Source: Lautropia sp. (GTDB taxonomy: Bacteria; Pseudomonadota; Gammaproteobacteria; Burkholderiales; Burkholderiaceae_E). Taken from it: a stretch of DNA of 64,000 nt. The stretch lies in the NCBI GenBank assembly GCA_030532425.1, contig JAUNLD010000004.1:1-64000 (forward strand). The letters run 5' to 3'. Numbering within the stretch: position 1 is the stretch's first letter; each line of letters opens with the position of its first letter. The notes under the pieces were generated by a model. It searched no databases. It saw only the letters and a program-made list of their open reading frames with translations, and was not told where the DNA came from. Positions 49,528-58,464 of the stretch are shown one piece after another. The position numbers and the translations under genes are program-made.

Positions 49528-51111
49528 TCAGCCTCGCAGGGGGGAGGAATGGATCGGGCCCATGGGTGGGGGCGGTGCGTCACGGCGCAGCTGGCGCCAC
49601 AGGGCCGCCATCCACAGATACAGTACGAAGACGAAGGGAAAGCCCGAGAAGGAGCCGACGGCCTTGATGCCTTCGATGTTGCCGGTAAAGACCACGGCAT
49701 AGGCGATCATCGTCATGAACAGGCTCCAGATGGCGGCGCGGGTACGGTTTTCCTGACGCCCATCGGTGCTGGTCATGATCCCCAGCGAGATGGCGGCACT
49801 GATGACGGTGGTGATGACGAAGCCGAGAAAGAGCACGATCGTCAGCGGTTTGGTGAGGCCGCTGACCGGGAGCATGTTCAGCAGGTGGTAGAAGGTGCCC
49901 TCATAATCCTTGCTGTTGGCCACGGCCGCCAGCTGGCCGGTGCCTTCCACCGTATCGAGCAGGGCGAAGCCCGAGAACACCGAGAACCACACGACGATGA
50001 AGCCGGTGGGCACCAGGATCGAGGCCAGCACGAATTCGCGCAGCGTGCGTCCGCGCGAGATGCGGGCCAGAAAGATGCCGACAAAGGGGGCCCAGGTGAT
50101 CCACCACACCCAGTAGGTCATCGGAAACCACACCAGCCAGTCCCGGTTGCGGAACATGTACAGCTCGAAGGAGTGGTGCAGGGTGTTCGTGAGGATGTTG
50201 CCGACGGCCACCGTGATGGTGCTGAGAAAGTAGTGGGTGGGGCCCACCAGCATCACGAACAGCAGCAGGAGCATCGCCAGGACGATGGTGGCGTTGCCCA
50301 GACGTTTCATGCCGCGGTCGATGGGCAGCAGCGCTCCCAGGGTGTAGCCGCCTGCCAGCACGGCCAGCACCACTGCCTTCCAGCCCAGCGTGTCGAAGTG
50401 CGTCTTGCCGGCGATCACGTTCAGCCCCGAGGAAATCTGTTCGACCGCCATGGCGATGGAAGACGAGACCGAGATGGCAATCGAGATGATGGCCACTGCC
50501 GTGACGAACATGCCCAATGGTCTGGCCCAGCGCTTGCGCCGGAAGGCAAATTCCAGCGGGGCGGCCGGTGTCAGCTCGGTCTTGTGCTGGTAGCTGAAGT
50601 AGGCCAGCACCAGGCCCACGCAGGTATAGAGCGACCAGGCGGGCACACCCCAGATGTGCAGTGCCACGCTCATCGAATTGCCCACCTGTTCGTAGCGCGG
50701 CAGATGGGTGGCCTCCTTGCCCAGGGGCGACTGAAACCAGGCCCAGACCGCCTCGATGGGCCCGAAAAAGATCACGCCCACGCCGATGCCGGCGGTGAAG
50801 AGCATGCTCATCCACGAGCCAAAGCCGTATTCCGGGCGGGCATCGGCACCGCCCAGCCGGATGTGGCCAAAGCGGCTGGATAGCGCCACCGCCAGACACA
50901 ACAGCAGCGCCAGCAGCGGCAGCCACATCACCAGCCAGTCGAACTTGAGGTAGAAGAAGGTGCTGGCCTGGGCGATGGTGCCGGTGAGCAGGGTGGGGGC
51001 CAGCACGGCCACCGCCGTCAGCGCCAGAAACAGCAGCGAGGTCCAGACAAAATAGGCTGGGCGTTTGCGGGCGGGGAGGGCATCCCGTCGTGTCGGGTCG
51101 GTGGCTGTCAT
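49528..51111 (-). CDS. BCCT-family betaine/carnitine/choline transporter
   Basis: 527 aa with about twelve membrane helices. Family features: GFGSWMSMLFTAGIGVGVIF near the N-terminus and the BCCT signature region YWVWWITWAPFVGIFLARI. Imports quaternary ammonium compounds, usually with Na+ or H+. Na+ versus antiport mode cannot be told. It is the first gene of an apparent three-gene operon whose last gene is a carnitine-acyltransferase homologue, so carnitine or choline is a reasonable guess for the substrate. Confidence 0.93.
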   Translation of the reverse strand: MTATDPTRRDALPARKRPAYFVWTSLLFLALTAVAVLAPTLLTGTIAQASTFFYLKFDWLVMWLPLLALLLCLAVALSSRFGHIRLGGADARPEYGFGSWMSMLFTAGIGVGVIFFGPIEAVWAWFQSPLGKEATHLPRYEQVGNSMSVALHIWGVPAWSLYTCVGLVLAYFSYQHKTELTPAAPLEFAFRRKRWARPLGMFVTAVAIISIAISVSSSIAMAVEQISSGLNVIAGKTHFDTLGWKAVVLAVLAGGYTLGALLPIDRGMKRLGNATIVLAMLLLLFVMLVGPTHYFLSTITVAVGNILTNTLHHSFELYMFRNRDWLVWFPMTYWVWWITWAPFVGIFLARISRGRTLREFVLASILVPTGFIVVWFSVFSGFALLDTVEGTGQLAAVANSKDYEGTFYHLLNMLPVSGLTKPLTIVLFLGFVITTVISAAISLGIMTSTDGRQENRTRAAIWSLFMTMIAYAVVFTGNIEGIKAVGSFSGFPFVFVLYLWMAALWRQLRRDAPPPPMGPIHSSPLRG

Positions 51112-51542
51112 CAGGGTGTCTCCGGCGGGGTTGCACGGCGCGGGCCGTGCGGGCAGCGCGCGGCAGGGGCAATCCGGTCCTTGCCATCAAGGGCATGTGT
51201 CCCGAGACGGTCTGGCGGCTGCTCCTGTCCGCCTGTTGTCTGCTGCCGGGCTGGCACCGGCTTTCAGGCGGGGCTCAGGGACAGCTCCGGTTCGTCGCGC
51301 GCCCTGGAGATTTTAACGGTTGTGGCCGCAGCTCACGTCAGGACGGCGTCGAAACTTGCCGATGGCCGTACACGCCCGGCCTGAGGGCCGGGAGACGTCC
51401 GGCGGAGCCAAGGGGGCAAGGAGGGCATGTGCCGGCATCCCGGCCGGCACGACACGGCAGTCCGGGCAGCACACCCGGGGCCGGCCGGAAAGGGGCCTGC
51501 CTCGAAGCGCATCCGGGGCCGGTCGTGAAGCATGCCGCCGGG
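51112..51542 (-). other. 431-bp gap between argF and BCCT genes
   Basis: Both flanking genes read leftwards, so this holds the BCCT promoter and the argF 3' region. A hairpin CCCGGCC / GGCCGGG at 51375-51392 may terminate argF. No gene seen. Confidence 0.4.
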
Positions 51543-52478
51543 TCAGACCGGCAGGCGGCCGATGACCAGATATTCCAGCAGCGCCTTCTGCACGTGCAGG
51601 CGGTTCTCGGCTTCATCCCAGACGACCGATTGCGGGCCGTCGATGACGCCCGCCGTGACTTCTTCACCGCGGTGGGCAGGCAGGCAGTGCATGAACACGG
51701 CGTCGGCATGGGCACGGGCCATCATCGCCTCGTCCACGCAGAAACCGGCAAAGGCCTTCAGCCGGGCTTCGTTCTCGGCCTCGTAGCCCATGCTGGTCCA
51801 GACGTCGGTCGTGACCAGATCGGCGCCGGCACAGGCCTCGTTCGGGTCGTCGAAATGACGCAGGTGCTGGCGTTCGGCCTCGCTGATGCGGGCGGGGTCG
51901 AGTCCGTAGCCCGCGGGGGTCGAGACATGGACGGTGAAATCCAGCAGGCGGGCAGCCTGCACCCAGGTGTAGCTCATGTTGTTGGCATCGCCCACCCAGG
52001 CCACGGTCTTGCCCTGGATGCTGCCGCGATGCTCCATGAAGGTGAAGATGTCGGCCAGCACCTGACAGGGGTGATACTCGTTGGTCAGGCCATTGATGAC
52101 TGGCACCCGCGAGGCTGCGGCAAAACGCTCGACGATGTCCTGCTCGAAGGTGCGCATCATGATGATGTCGCACATCCGCGAGATCACCTTGGCGGCATCG
52201 TCCACCGGTTCACCGCGGCCCAGCTGCGAATCGCGCGTGTTGAGGTAGATGGCCGAGCCCCCCAGTTGCAGCATGCCGGTCTCGAACGAGAGGCGGGTGC
52301 GGGTCGACGCCTTTTCGAAGACCATCACCAGCGTGCGGTCCTGCAGCGGATGATAGGTCTGGTAGGTCTTGAAGCGGCGCTTGATGTCGAGAGCCCGCTT
52401 GAGCAGGTACTCGATCTCTTCACGCGAGAAATCGTCAAATTTCAGAAAATGCCGGGTCGGCGGGGGTGTCATCATCAT
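51543..52478 (-). CDS. argF: Ornithine carbamoyltransferase
   Basis: 311 aa. Makes citrulline from ornithine and carbamoyl phosphate in arginine synthesis. Motifs: FEKASTRTRLSFETGM for carbamoyl phosphate, HPCQVLADIFT, the ornithine loop TSMGYE, and HCLPAHRG. Start chosen at the first of three consecutive ATG codons, 8 nt after an AGGA. argD lies 240 bp upstream on the same strand; the two are probably co-regulated by the arginine system, though no ARG box could be read. Confidence 0.96.
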   Translation of the reverse strand: MMMTPPPTRHFLKFDDFSREEIEYLLKRALDIKRRFKTYQTYHPLQDRTLVMVFEKASTRTRLSFETGMLQLGGSAIYLNTRDSQLGRGEPVDDAAKVISRMCDIIMMRTFEQDIVERFAAASRVPVINGLTNEYHPCQVLADIFTFMEHRGSIQGKTVAWVGDANNMSYTWVQAARLLDFTVHVSTPAGYGLDPARISEAERQHLRHFDDPNEACAGADLVTTDVWTSMGYEAENEARLKAFAGFCVDEAMMARAHADAVFMHCLPAHRGEEVTAGVIDGPQSVVWDEAENRLHVQKALLEYLVIGRLPV

Positions 52479-52718
52479 GGTTTCGATCCTGTGGCAGGCT
52501 GCTGGCCTGCCGTGTTGTGGCGTATGGGCGGTGCGTGGCCCCGGCACCGGCGCGCGCGTGGCCAGGGGCACTGGTCCATGTGCGCTTGGCTTGAAACGGA
52601 TGACCTCCGGGCGCGCACGTCGCCAGAGGCAGTGGAAGCGGGGCAGGGGCGGGCCAGCGCCGGGGCCGCCGGGCCGGGGGCTGCCGCAACCGCGTCTGCC
52701 ACAACCGGGTGGCGGGTG

Positions 52719-53906
52719 TCAGCCGGCCAGGAAGCGGCGCAGCAACGGCACCAGCCGCTCGCACAGCTCGCGGGCGTTGGCTTCCGAGAAGATCAGCGGC
52801 GGCAGCAGCCGCACCACGCGCTCGGCCGTCACGTTCAGCACCAGCCCCTCGGCCAGGGCCTGGGCCACTAGCTCGCCGCAGGGGCGGTCGAGCACGATGC
52901 CCAGCATCAGCCCCTGGCCCCGTACCTCGACAAAGCCGGGGGTGCCGGCCAGCTCCCGCTCGAAGGTGCTGCGCAGCTGTCCGCCGATGCGGCCGGCATG
53001 GCTCACCAGGTCATCGGCCTCCATCACCGTCAGCGTGGTCAGGGCCGCGCGCATCGCCAGCGGATTGCCGCCAAAGGTGGTGCCATGGCTGCCCGGCTGG
53101 AACAGCGAGGCGGCCACGCCATGTGCCACCACGGCACCGACCGGCACGCCCGAACCCAGCCCCTTGGCCAGCGGCATCACGTCCGGGACGATGCCGGCCC
53201 ACTGATGGGCAAACCATTTGCCGGTACGGCCCATGCCGCACTGGACCTCGTCGATCATCAGCAGCCAGCCGCGCGCATCGCACAGCCGGCGCAGGCCCTG
53301 CAGGAAGGCCGTGGAAGCCGCGGTGATGCCGCCCTCGCCCTGGATGGCTTCGAGAAAGACCGCACAGATGGACGGATCACGCTCACCGGCGGCCTCGACG
53401 GCTGCCAGATCGTTGAGCGGCAGGCGCACGAAACCCGGTACCAGCGGCTCGAAACCCTTCTGCACCTTGGGGTTGCCGGTGGCCGAGAGCGTGGCGATCG
53501 AGCGCCCGTGAAAGGCATGATCGAAGACGATGACGTGTGGCTCGGCGATGCCCTGGCGGTGGCCGTGCAGCCGGGCCAGCTTCAGGGCGGCCTCGTTGGC
53601 TTCCAGGCCCGAGTTGCAGAAAAAGACGTTGGTCATCCCCGACAGACGCACCAGGCGGCGGGCAACCTCGTCCTGCAGCGGCACCTCGAAGAGGTTGGAG
53701 CAATGGATCATCTGCCCCACCTGCTCGCGCAGGGCCTGCACCAGAACCGGGTGCGCATGACCGAGTGTATTGACGGCGATACCGCTCAGGCAGTCGAGGT
53801 ATCGCTTGCCCTGCGTATCGAACAGAATGGCACCCTCGCCGCGCTCGAAGGCAACGGGTTGACGAAGGTAGGTCGACATCAGTGGCGCGGGGGAAGTCGT
53901 GGTCAT
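52719..53906 (-). CDS. argD: Acetylornithine aminotransferase
   Basis: 395 aa PLP-dependent class III aminotransferase of arginine synthesis, possibly also acting in lysine synthesis. FFCNSGLEANEAALKLAR is the PLP phosphate region; VFLEAIQGEGGI, WLLMIDEVQCGMGRTG and the Schiff-base lysine segment PLAKGLGSGVPVGA are intact, with FGGNPLAMRAAL completing the class. Pairing with argF downstream supports ArgD over a generic aminotransferase. Divergent from the DUF3579 gene, 71 bp apart. Confidence 0.95.
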   Translation of the reverse strand: MTTTSPAPLMSTYLRQPVAFERGEGAILFDTQGKRYLDCLSGIAVNTLGHAHPVLVQALREQVGQMIHCSNLFEVPLQDEVARRLVRLSGMTNVFFCNSGLEANEAALKLARLHGHRQGIAEPHVIVFDHAFHGRSIATLSATGNPKVQKGFEPLVPGFVRLPLNDLAAVEAAGERDPSICAVFLEAIQGEGGITAASTAFLQGLRRLCDARGWLLMIDEVQCGMGRTGKWFAHQWAGIVPDVMPLAKGLGSGVPVGAVVAHGVAASLFQPGSHGTTFGGNPLAMRAALTTLTVMEADDLVSHAGRIGGQLRSTFERELAGTPGFVEVRGQGLMLGIVLDRPCGELVAQALAEGLVLNVTAERVVRLLPPLIFSEANARELCERLVPLLRRFLAG

Positions 53907-53977
53907 GTCAGGGCAAGATCGAAAACGACGGAAAACTGCGGCGTGTCCATTGTACGGGTATCGGTATCATTCGTTCC

Positions 53978-54412
53978 ATGCAGCAAAACCAGAACATCGC
54001 AATGACCCGGGCGGGCGAGGCTGCCGCCAGCGCCACCGCACCGGGCACGGAGACGCCGGCTCCCCGGCAGGCCACCACCGACACCGCCACCGATCCGCTG
54101 GCACACGTGCGCCATGCCCGTCGATTCGTCATCATCGGCCAGACCCTCGATGGCCGGGCCTTCCGCCCCAGTGACTGGGCCGAGCGCCTGGCCGGGGTGA
54201 TGTCGGGCTTTGGGCCACGTCGGCCGTCGCGCAGCGGGCATGGCGCCGGCATGCAGCATCTGTGCTACTCGCCCTATGTGCTGCCCTCCAGCCATGGTGG
54301 CTTCAAGTGCGTGATCGTCGACCGCCGCCTGCATGACATCGAGCCACTGGCGCACCACTTCGTGCTGAACTTTGCCCTCGACAACCGGCTCAGGACGGAA
54401 GCGCTCGACTGA
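53978..54412 (+). CDS. DUF3579-family protein
   Basis: 144 aa. Core FVIIGQTLDGRAFRPSDWAERLAG, SPYVLPSSHGGFKCVIVD and LNFALDNRLR match DUF3579, a betaproteobacterial family of unknown function commonly found beside argF/argD, as here. The start is ATG 53978 (an alternative ATG is 54002). The TATCAT box at 53965-53970 ends exactly 7 nt before this ATG and no ribosome-binding site is visible, so translation may be leaderless. The N-terminal 45 residues are Ala/Thr-rich and likely disordered. Confidence 0.8.
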   Translation: MQQNQNIAMTRAGEAAASATAPGTETPAPRQATTDTATDPLAHVRHARRFVIIGQTLDGRAFRPSDWAERLAGVMSGFGPRRPSRSGHGAGMQHLCYSPYVLPSSHGGFKCVIVDRRLHDIEPLAHHFVLNFALDNRLRTEALD

Positions 54413-54574
54413 GCTATTTAACCAATGTTTGCGCTTGTGCGCCGTGTGCGGTTGTGTGCGCTGTCCAAAAAGCTACAGTCTTGTCGTAAGCCAAGTAGCT
54501 AAATGCATGAATTCACAACGATTTTGCAATTTGCGGATTGCCCTGCCGCTGGCTTTCCGATTACATTGCACGGT

Positions 54575-55903
54575 ATGTGGACCACGCAAACAACCCCTTC
54601 AGCCCCGCTGGCCGTCAACGGTCTGTCGGCGCCTGCCCAGGCGGCACGACAGCCGTTCCGGGTGGCCGCCTTCGGGCTGGGGCCCCGCTTCATGCGCATG
54701 GTCGACATGATCTTCCAGCATGACACCAGCACCGCACATCGATACCAGCTGGCCGATCTGCGTACCGCCGGCGAATTCGACATTGCGCTTGTCAATCTGA
54801 CGGTGCCGGGCGGGGTGGATACCGCGCGCCGCCTGCGCAGCCTGCCGCGGGCGCTGCCCGTCATCGGTGTCGGCCGTCGGGCCAACCGTCTGCGTGGTGC
54901 CGATGATCTGCTGTTTTCTTCGTTTGCCCGTGATGTGATGACCGTGCTCAATCGGGCAGCCGATGCACTGGTTGCCCGCGCCCAGTGCCGGACGATCATG
55001 CGTGCGCCGATGGGGCTGTCGCCGCTGGAGGTGCCGGCGGGTGAGCTGGATCCGGATTCCCTGCGGGTGCTGGTCATCGATCCCAGTCCTTCCAGCCGCC
55101 ATCAGGTGGCGGTGGGCATGCGCCAGCTGGGCATCGAGGTCGATGGGGTCGGCAATCTGGAGCAGGCCGCCGACGTGCTGGCGACCCGCACCTATGATCT
55201 GGTCATCGTCGATCCCGAGCAGCCCGATGGGTGTGGCCTGACGATGTTGCGACGTTTCCGCCGGGCCACCGGCTCGCGCGTGCCGGTGGTGGTGTTCAGC
55301 GCCAGCTCGCGTCTGCCCGACCTGCTGCGCTCGGCGCTGGCCGGTTGCAGTGGCTATCTGGTCAAGCCGCTCTCGGTGCCCGCACTGCATGCAACCGCGC
55401 GTCGCATCCTGCTGCGCAATCTCTATCGTCGCCAGCGTGCTGCCATTGGCGAGATCCCCATGGCCAACACCATGAAGGGCAAGGTTCTGCCCTTTTTTCC
55501 GTGGCGCCTGGTCGAGGCCGTCCGTCAGCGCATCCAGCATGCCTTCAGGTACCTGCGCTCGCATGGCAGCGATGCCGATTGCGCCCGCCGTGCCCTGGAG
55601 CAGGCCAGGCAGCACGCCGAGCTGAAAGCCGGCAGCCATGGCGATGGGGCGCGGGTGAACTCGCTGCTGCTCAGCCCCAATGCGGTGCCGATCTGGCGCC
55701 CGGGCAGCACGCATTGTGCCGTCAACGTCGGTCAGGCCATGGTGTCGCCGCTGACCATTCACCGTGAACGCCGTCGAGGTGCCAGGGCGGCCCGTTCAGG
55801 GGCAGGGATGGGGGCGAGGGCGCCGTTGCCTGCCGGCATGCCGATGATGGCCAAGATGGCGCACGGCACCCCCCACGGGGCGGGCAGTCTCTATCGGCGC
55901 TGA
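54575..55903 (+). CDS. Double-receiver regulator-like protein without known output domain
   Basis: 442 aa from ATG 54575 (an in-frame ATG at 54503 would add 24 residues). Residues about 29-135 look like a degenerate receiver lacking the phospho-Asp (FDIALVNLTVPGG at the equivalent place). Residues 163-285 form a recognisable receiver: LRVLVIDPSPSSRHQVA, phosphoacceptor region LVIVDPEQPDGCGLTML, Lys in SGYLVKPL. After it there is no HTH, GGDEF or other output domain, only Arg/Ala-rich sequence. It may signal by protein contacts or be an adaptor. It lies between DUF3579 and the convergent efp; a shared terminator follows. Confidence 0.65.
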   Translation: MWTTQTTPSAPLAVNGLSAPAQAARQPFRVAAFGLGPRFMRMVDMIFQHDTSTAHRYQLADLRTAGEFDIALVNLTVPGGVDTARRLRSLPRALPVIGVGRRANRLRGADDLLFSSFARDVMTVLNRAADALVARAQCRTIMRAPMGLSPLEVPAGELDPDSLRVLVIDPSPSSRHQVAVGMRQLGIEVDGVGNLEQAADVLATRTYDLVIVDPEQPDGCGLTMLRRFRRATGSRVPVVVFSASSRLPDLLRSALAGCSGYLVKPLSVPALHATARRILLRNLYRRQRAAIGEIPMANTMKGKVLPFFPWRLVEAVRQRIQHAFRYLRSHGSDADCARRALEQARQHAELKAGSHGDGARVNSLLLSPNAVPIWRPGSTHCAVNVGQAMVSPLTIHRERRRGARAARSGAGMGARAPLPAGMPMMAKMAHGTPHGAGSLYRR

Positions 55904-55970
55904 GCTGTCTGGCGCTGATCGGTGCAGCGCCTTCCGGAGCCGGTTTGCCAGGCCCGTGCGCCCCGGGCAG

Positions 55971-56002
55971 AAAAGCCCGTCGCTACCAGGCAGACGGGCT
56001 TT
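55971..56002. terminator. Bidirectional terminator between regulator and efp genes
   Basis: 10-bp stem AAAGCCCGTC / GACGGGCTTT, 11-nt loop, with TTT on the plus side and TTTT on the minus side. Serves both convergent genes. Confidence 0.75.
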
Positions 56003-56012
56003 CCGGTGTCGA

Positions 56013-56573
56013 TCACTTGACGCGGCTGCGGTATTCGCCGTTGCGGGTGTCGATCTCGATCTTGTCGCCGGTTTCGACGAAGGCGGGCACCTGCACCTCG
56101 AAGCCGGTGGGCTTGATGCGGGCCGGCTTCAGCACCTTGCCCGAGGTGTCGCCCCGCACGGCGGGTTCGGTGTATTCGACTTCGCGTACCAGCGAGGTGG
56201 GCAGCTCGACCGAGATGGCACGGCCGTTGTACATCACCACTTCGCAGGGCATGCCTTCTTCAAGGTAGTTGAGGGCATCACCCATGTTCTCGCCGTCGAC
56301 CTCGTACTGGTTGTACTCGGCGTCCATGAAGACATAGGCCGGCTCGGAGAAGTACGAGTACGTCACCTCGGTACGTTCCAGCACCTGCACCTCGAACTTG
56401 TCGTCGGCACGATAGACGCTTTCAGAGCCCGAACCCGTCAGCAGGTTCTTCATCTTCAGCTTGACGACCGCAGCGTTGCGGCCAGACTTGTTGTATTCGG
56501 CTTTGACCACGACCATCGGATCGTTGCCGACCATGATTACGTTGCCAACGCGCAGTTCCTGAGCGGTCTTCAT
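56013..56573 (-). CDS. efp: Elongation factor P
   Basis: 186 aa. EF-P rescues ribosomes stalled at polyproline. The domain I loop reads [10 protein letters not shown]: residue 32 is arginine, not the lysine used in E. coli. Arg32 is the residue rhamnosylated by EarP in Pseudomonas, Neisseria and other bacteria, and an EarP homologue lies just upstream on the same strand. A TATAAT box at 56610-56615 suggests an own promoter inside the 227-bp gap. dTDP-rhamnose synthesis genes are outside the window. Confidence 0.97.
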   Translation of the reverse strand: MKTAQELRVGNVIMVGNDPMVVVKAEYNKSGRNAAVVKLKMKNLLTGSGSESVYRADDKFEVQVLERTEVTYSYFSEPAYVFMDAEYNQYEVDGENMGDALNYLEEGMPCEVVMYNGRAISVELPTSLVREVEYTEPAVRGDTSGKVLKPARIKPTGFEVQVPAFVETGDKIEIDTRNGEYRSRVK

Positions 56574-56609
56574 TGGTACGGTATAGAGGGGTTGCGTCGA
56601 AAACCCGTG

Positions 56610-56615
56610 ATTATA
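56610..56615 (-). promoter_or_regulatory. Candidate -10 box of efp
   Basis: Perfect TATAAT on the minus strand, about 37 nt before the efp start. No clear -35. Confidence 0.4.
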
Positions 56616-56773
56616 GACCCTTGCGGGGGGCTTTGCAGCGAATCTTCTCAGGCTGTTGCCCGCCGTGATGCGGTCCGGCATGGGGGCGGGCGGGCAGCAA
56701 ACCGGGGGGCAGCGGCCCATCCCGCCCCGCCACGGCTTCCTGCTCCACCTGGCCAGGTCCCTGGCCGCAGGCC

Positions 56774-56812
56774 GCTCACACACGGTGCCCGGGCCGCGGC
56801 TCACACACGGTG
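56774..56812. repeat. Two-copy tandem repeat at the 3' end of the PIN-EarP gene
   Basis: GCTCACACACGGTG occurs at 56774-56787 and 56799-56812, 25 bp apart. The second copy contains the stop codon and last codons of the gene (minus strand); the first lies just past the stop. Looks like a small slippage duplication. Confidence 0.6.
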
Positions 56813-58441
56813 TTCCGGCCGCCTCGCCTGCCCGGCAAAGGCCACCAGCCGGCTGGCCAGATCGCCGGCCTGTCCGGCGGCAGTCCGGGCCAGCCGCTGG
56901 GCGAGTGCCGGGGCGGCCGGATCCCGCCACCAGGGCAGGATGTCTGCCACGTCCAGCCCCGGCAGCTGGTTCCAGGCCTGCATCGCTGTTTGCCAGCCGG
57001 GCAGTGCTGCCATCGGTTGCAGCCAGCCGGCTAAGCGCGCCAGGAAGGCTGCCAGCTTGTCGTGATGGGCCTGGCCGGCCTGGGGATAGGCCTGCCACAG
57101 CCATGGCCGGCCGGCCCACAGGGCCCGCAGCCACGAATCCTCGCCGCGCACCAGGTTCAGATCGCAGCTCCACAGCAGGCGGTCAAAATCCGGCTGTGCC
57201 AGAAAGGGCAGGGTCGATACCCGCAGCCGGCCGTCATGGCCGGCTGCCAGCGCCCGCAGTGCCGCCTGATGGGGCTGGGTGTCGGGGGCGGTGCAGGTGG
57301 CCCCTGGCTGGCCCGCTCCCATGGGCGAGCGGATGCCGGCGCCCGGCAGCAGCAGATGCAGGGGAGGCGTACCGGGGCAGGCCAGCCAGCCCGCCACCAG
57401 CGCCGGCAGCGGGGCGGCCGGATAGGCCAGCACGCTGACGAGCTGCTCGCCGGGCCGCACATGAACACCGTGCGCCGCCAGCCATTGCCGGGCCGTGTCC
57501 GGATCGGCCTGAAAGGCATCACGCTGTGCCAGCAGATCGCGTTCCAGCAGCAGTCCGCCGCTGGCCGGGCTGAAGCCGGGACAGAAGAAATGCTCGCGCA
57601 GCCCATCGGGATGCAGGCTGGGCAACCGGTGACAGCTGTCGATCCAGTCTTCGGCGCTCAGATAATCCAGCTGCACCAGCAAGGGCGGCTGTACCTGCTG
57701 CCGCAGGGCGGCACGGGCCTGTTCCGGCAGGCGTGCCTGAAAACCCGCCACCACCACCGCGGCGCCTTTGCCCACCGGCGCTGCCTCGTCCAGCCGGTGC
57801 AGGTGGATGCCCGCGTGCGCGTGTCCCGGCCGGGCGGATGGCGCCATCCCGGTCAGGGCCTCAGGCTGGTCGATGAAGAAGTCGATGAGCAGGCCGTGTT
57901 CATCGTGCAGCTGCCGGGCCAGCCGCCACAGCACTCCCACATCGCCAAAGTTGTCGATCACGCGGCAGAGCAGGTGCCAGCGTGGCCCGCTGGCAGGCAG
58001 GGGCGCGTTGTCGGGAGCAGGCACGCGCTCCTGCGTCAGCATCTGCTCCAGCCGGCCGATGGCGAGCCCGAAACGGCGCTGGGCAAAGCGGCGGGCGGCC
58101 AGCAGCGCACGGTCTTTCGACAGCAGCCAGTCGGCCCGGTGGGCCACCGCCAGGTCGAGAAACTTGCGGTCGTCCGGGTCGCTGCAACTCAGGTTGCAGG
58201 CTGGGGGCACCTCGCGGCGTTGCACCAGGGTGTCCCAGCGTTGCAGCGCCCGGGCCTGCTGTTGGGCATCCAGCCTGAACTGTGGGCGTACCAGCACGGC
58301 GGCCAGCTCGTCACGCATGGCATCGGTGCCGATGGCCCGGTAGCGTCCGTCCGCCAGGCCGTCACGCAGGGGGTGGGCACGGGGATCATCGAAGACCAGC
58401 AAATCCAGCCAGATGTTGGTGTCGATCACCAGCGTTTTCAT
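56801..58441 (-). CDS. earP: PIN-domain nuclease fused to EF-P arginine rhamnosyltransferase (EarP)
   Basis: 546 aa single frame with two domains. Residues 1-115: PIN domain of the COG1569 toxin type, acidic residues Asp7 (VIDTNIWL), Glu45 ([10 protein letters not shown]), Asp91 ([12 protein letters not shown]) and Asp110 (LLSKDRALL), a complete-looking nuclease site. A linker of about 40 residues follows. Residues 154-546: EarP ([20 protein letters not shown]), with the catalytic Asp region 163-167 and the conserved [14 protein letters not shown], where Arg432, Glu434 and Asp435 fit the dTDP-rhamnose site. EarP normally has about 380 aa and no nuclease. It precedes efp on the same strand; the start is ATG 58441 in a 23-bp divergent gap with yaaA. 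Confidence 0.85.
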   Translation of the reverse strand: MKTLVIDTNIWLDLLVFDDPRAHPLRDGLADGRYRAIGTDAMRDELAAVLVRPQFRLDAQQQARALQRWDTLVQRREVPPACNLSCSDPDDRKFLDLAVAHRADWLLSKDRALLAARRFAQRRFGLAIGRLEQMLTQERVPAPDNAPLPASGPRWHLLCRVIDNFGDVGVLWRLARQLHDEHGLLIDFFIDQPEALTGMAPSARPGHAHAGIHLHRLDEAAPVGKGAAVVVAGFQARLPEQARAALRQQVQPPLLVQLDYLSAEDWIDSCHRLPSLHPDGLREHFFCPGFSPASGGLLLERDLLAQRDAFQADPDTARQWLAAHGVHVRPGEQLVSVLAYPAAPLPALVAGWLACPGTPPLHLLLPGAGIRSPMGAGQPGATCTAPDTQPHQAALRALAAGHDGRLRVSTLPFLAQPDFDRLLWSCDLNLVRGEDSWLRALWAGRPWLWQAYPQAGQAHHDKLAAFLARLAGWLQPMAALPGWQTAMQAWNQLPGLDVADILPWWRDPAAPALAQRLARTAAGQAGDLASRLVAFAGQARRPEHRV

Positions 58442-58451
58442 ACAGAAGACC

Positions 58452-58457
58452 TATAAT
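58452..58457 (+). promoter_or_regulatory. -10 box of yaaA
   Basis: Perfect TATAAT ending 7 nt before the yaaA ATG. The -35 would lie in the PIN-EarP coding region; no good hexamer there. Confidence 0.45.
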
Positions 58458-58464
58458 CAACGAC

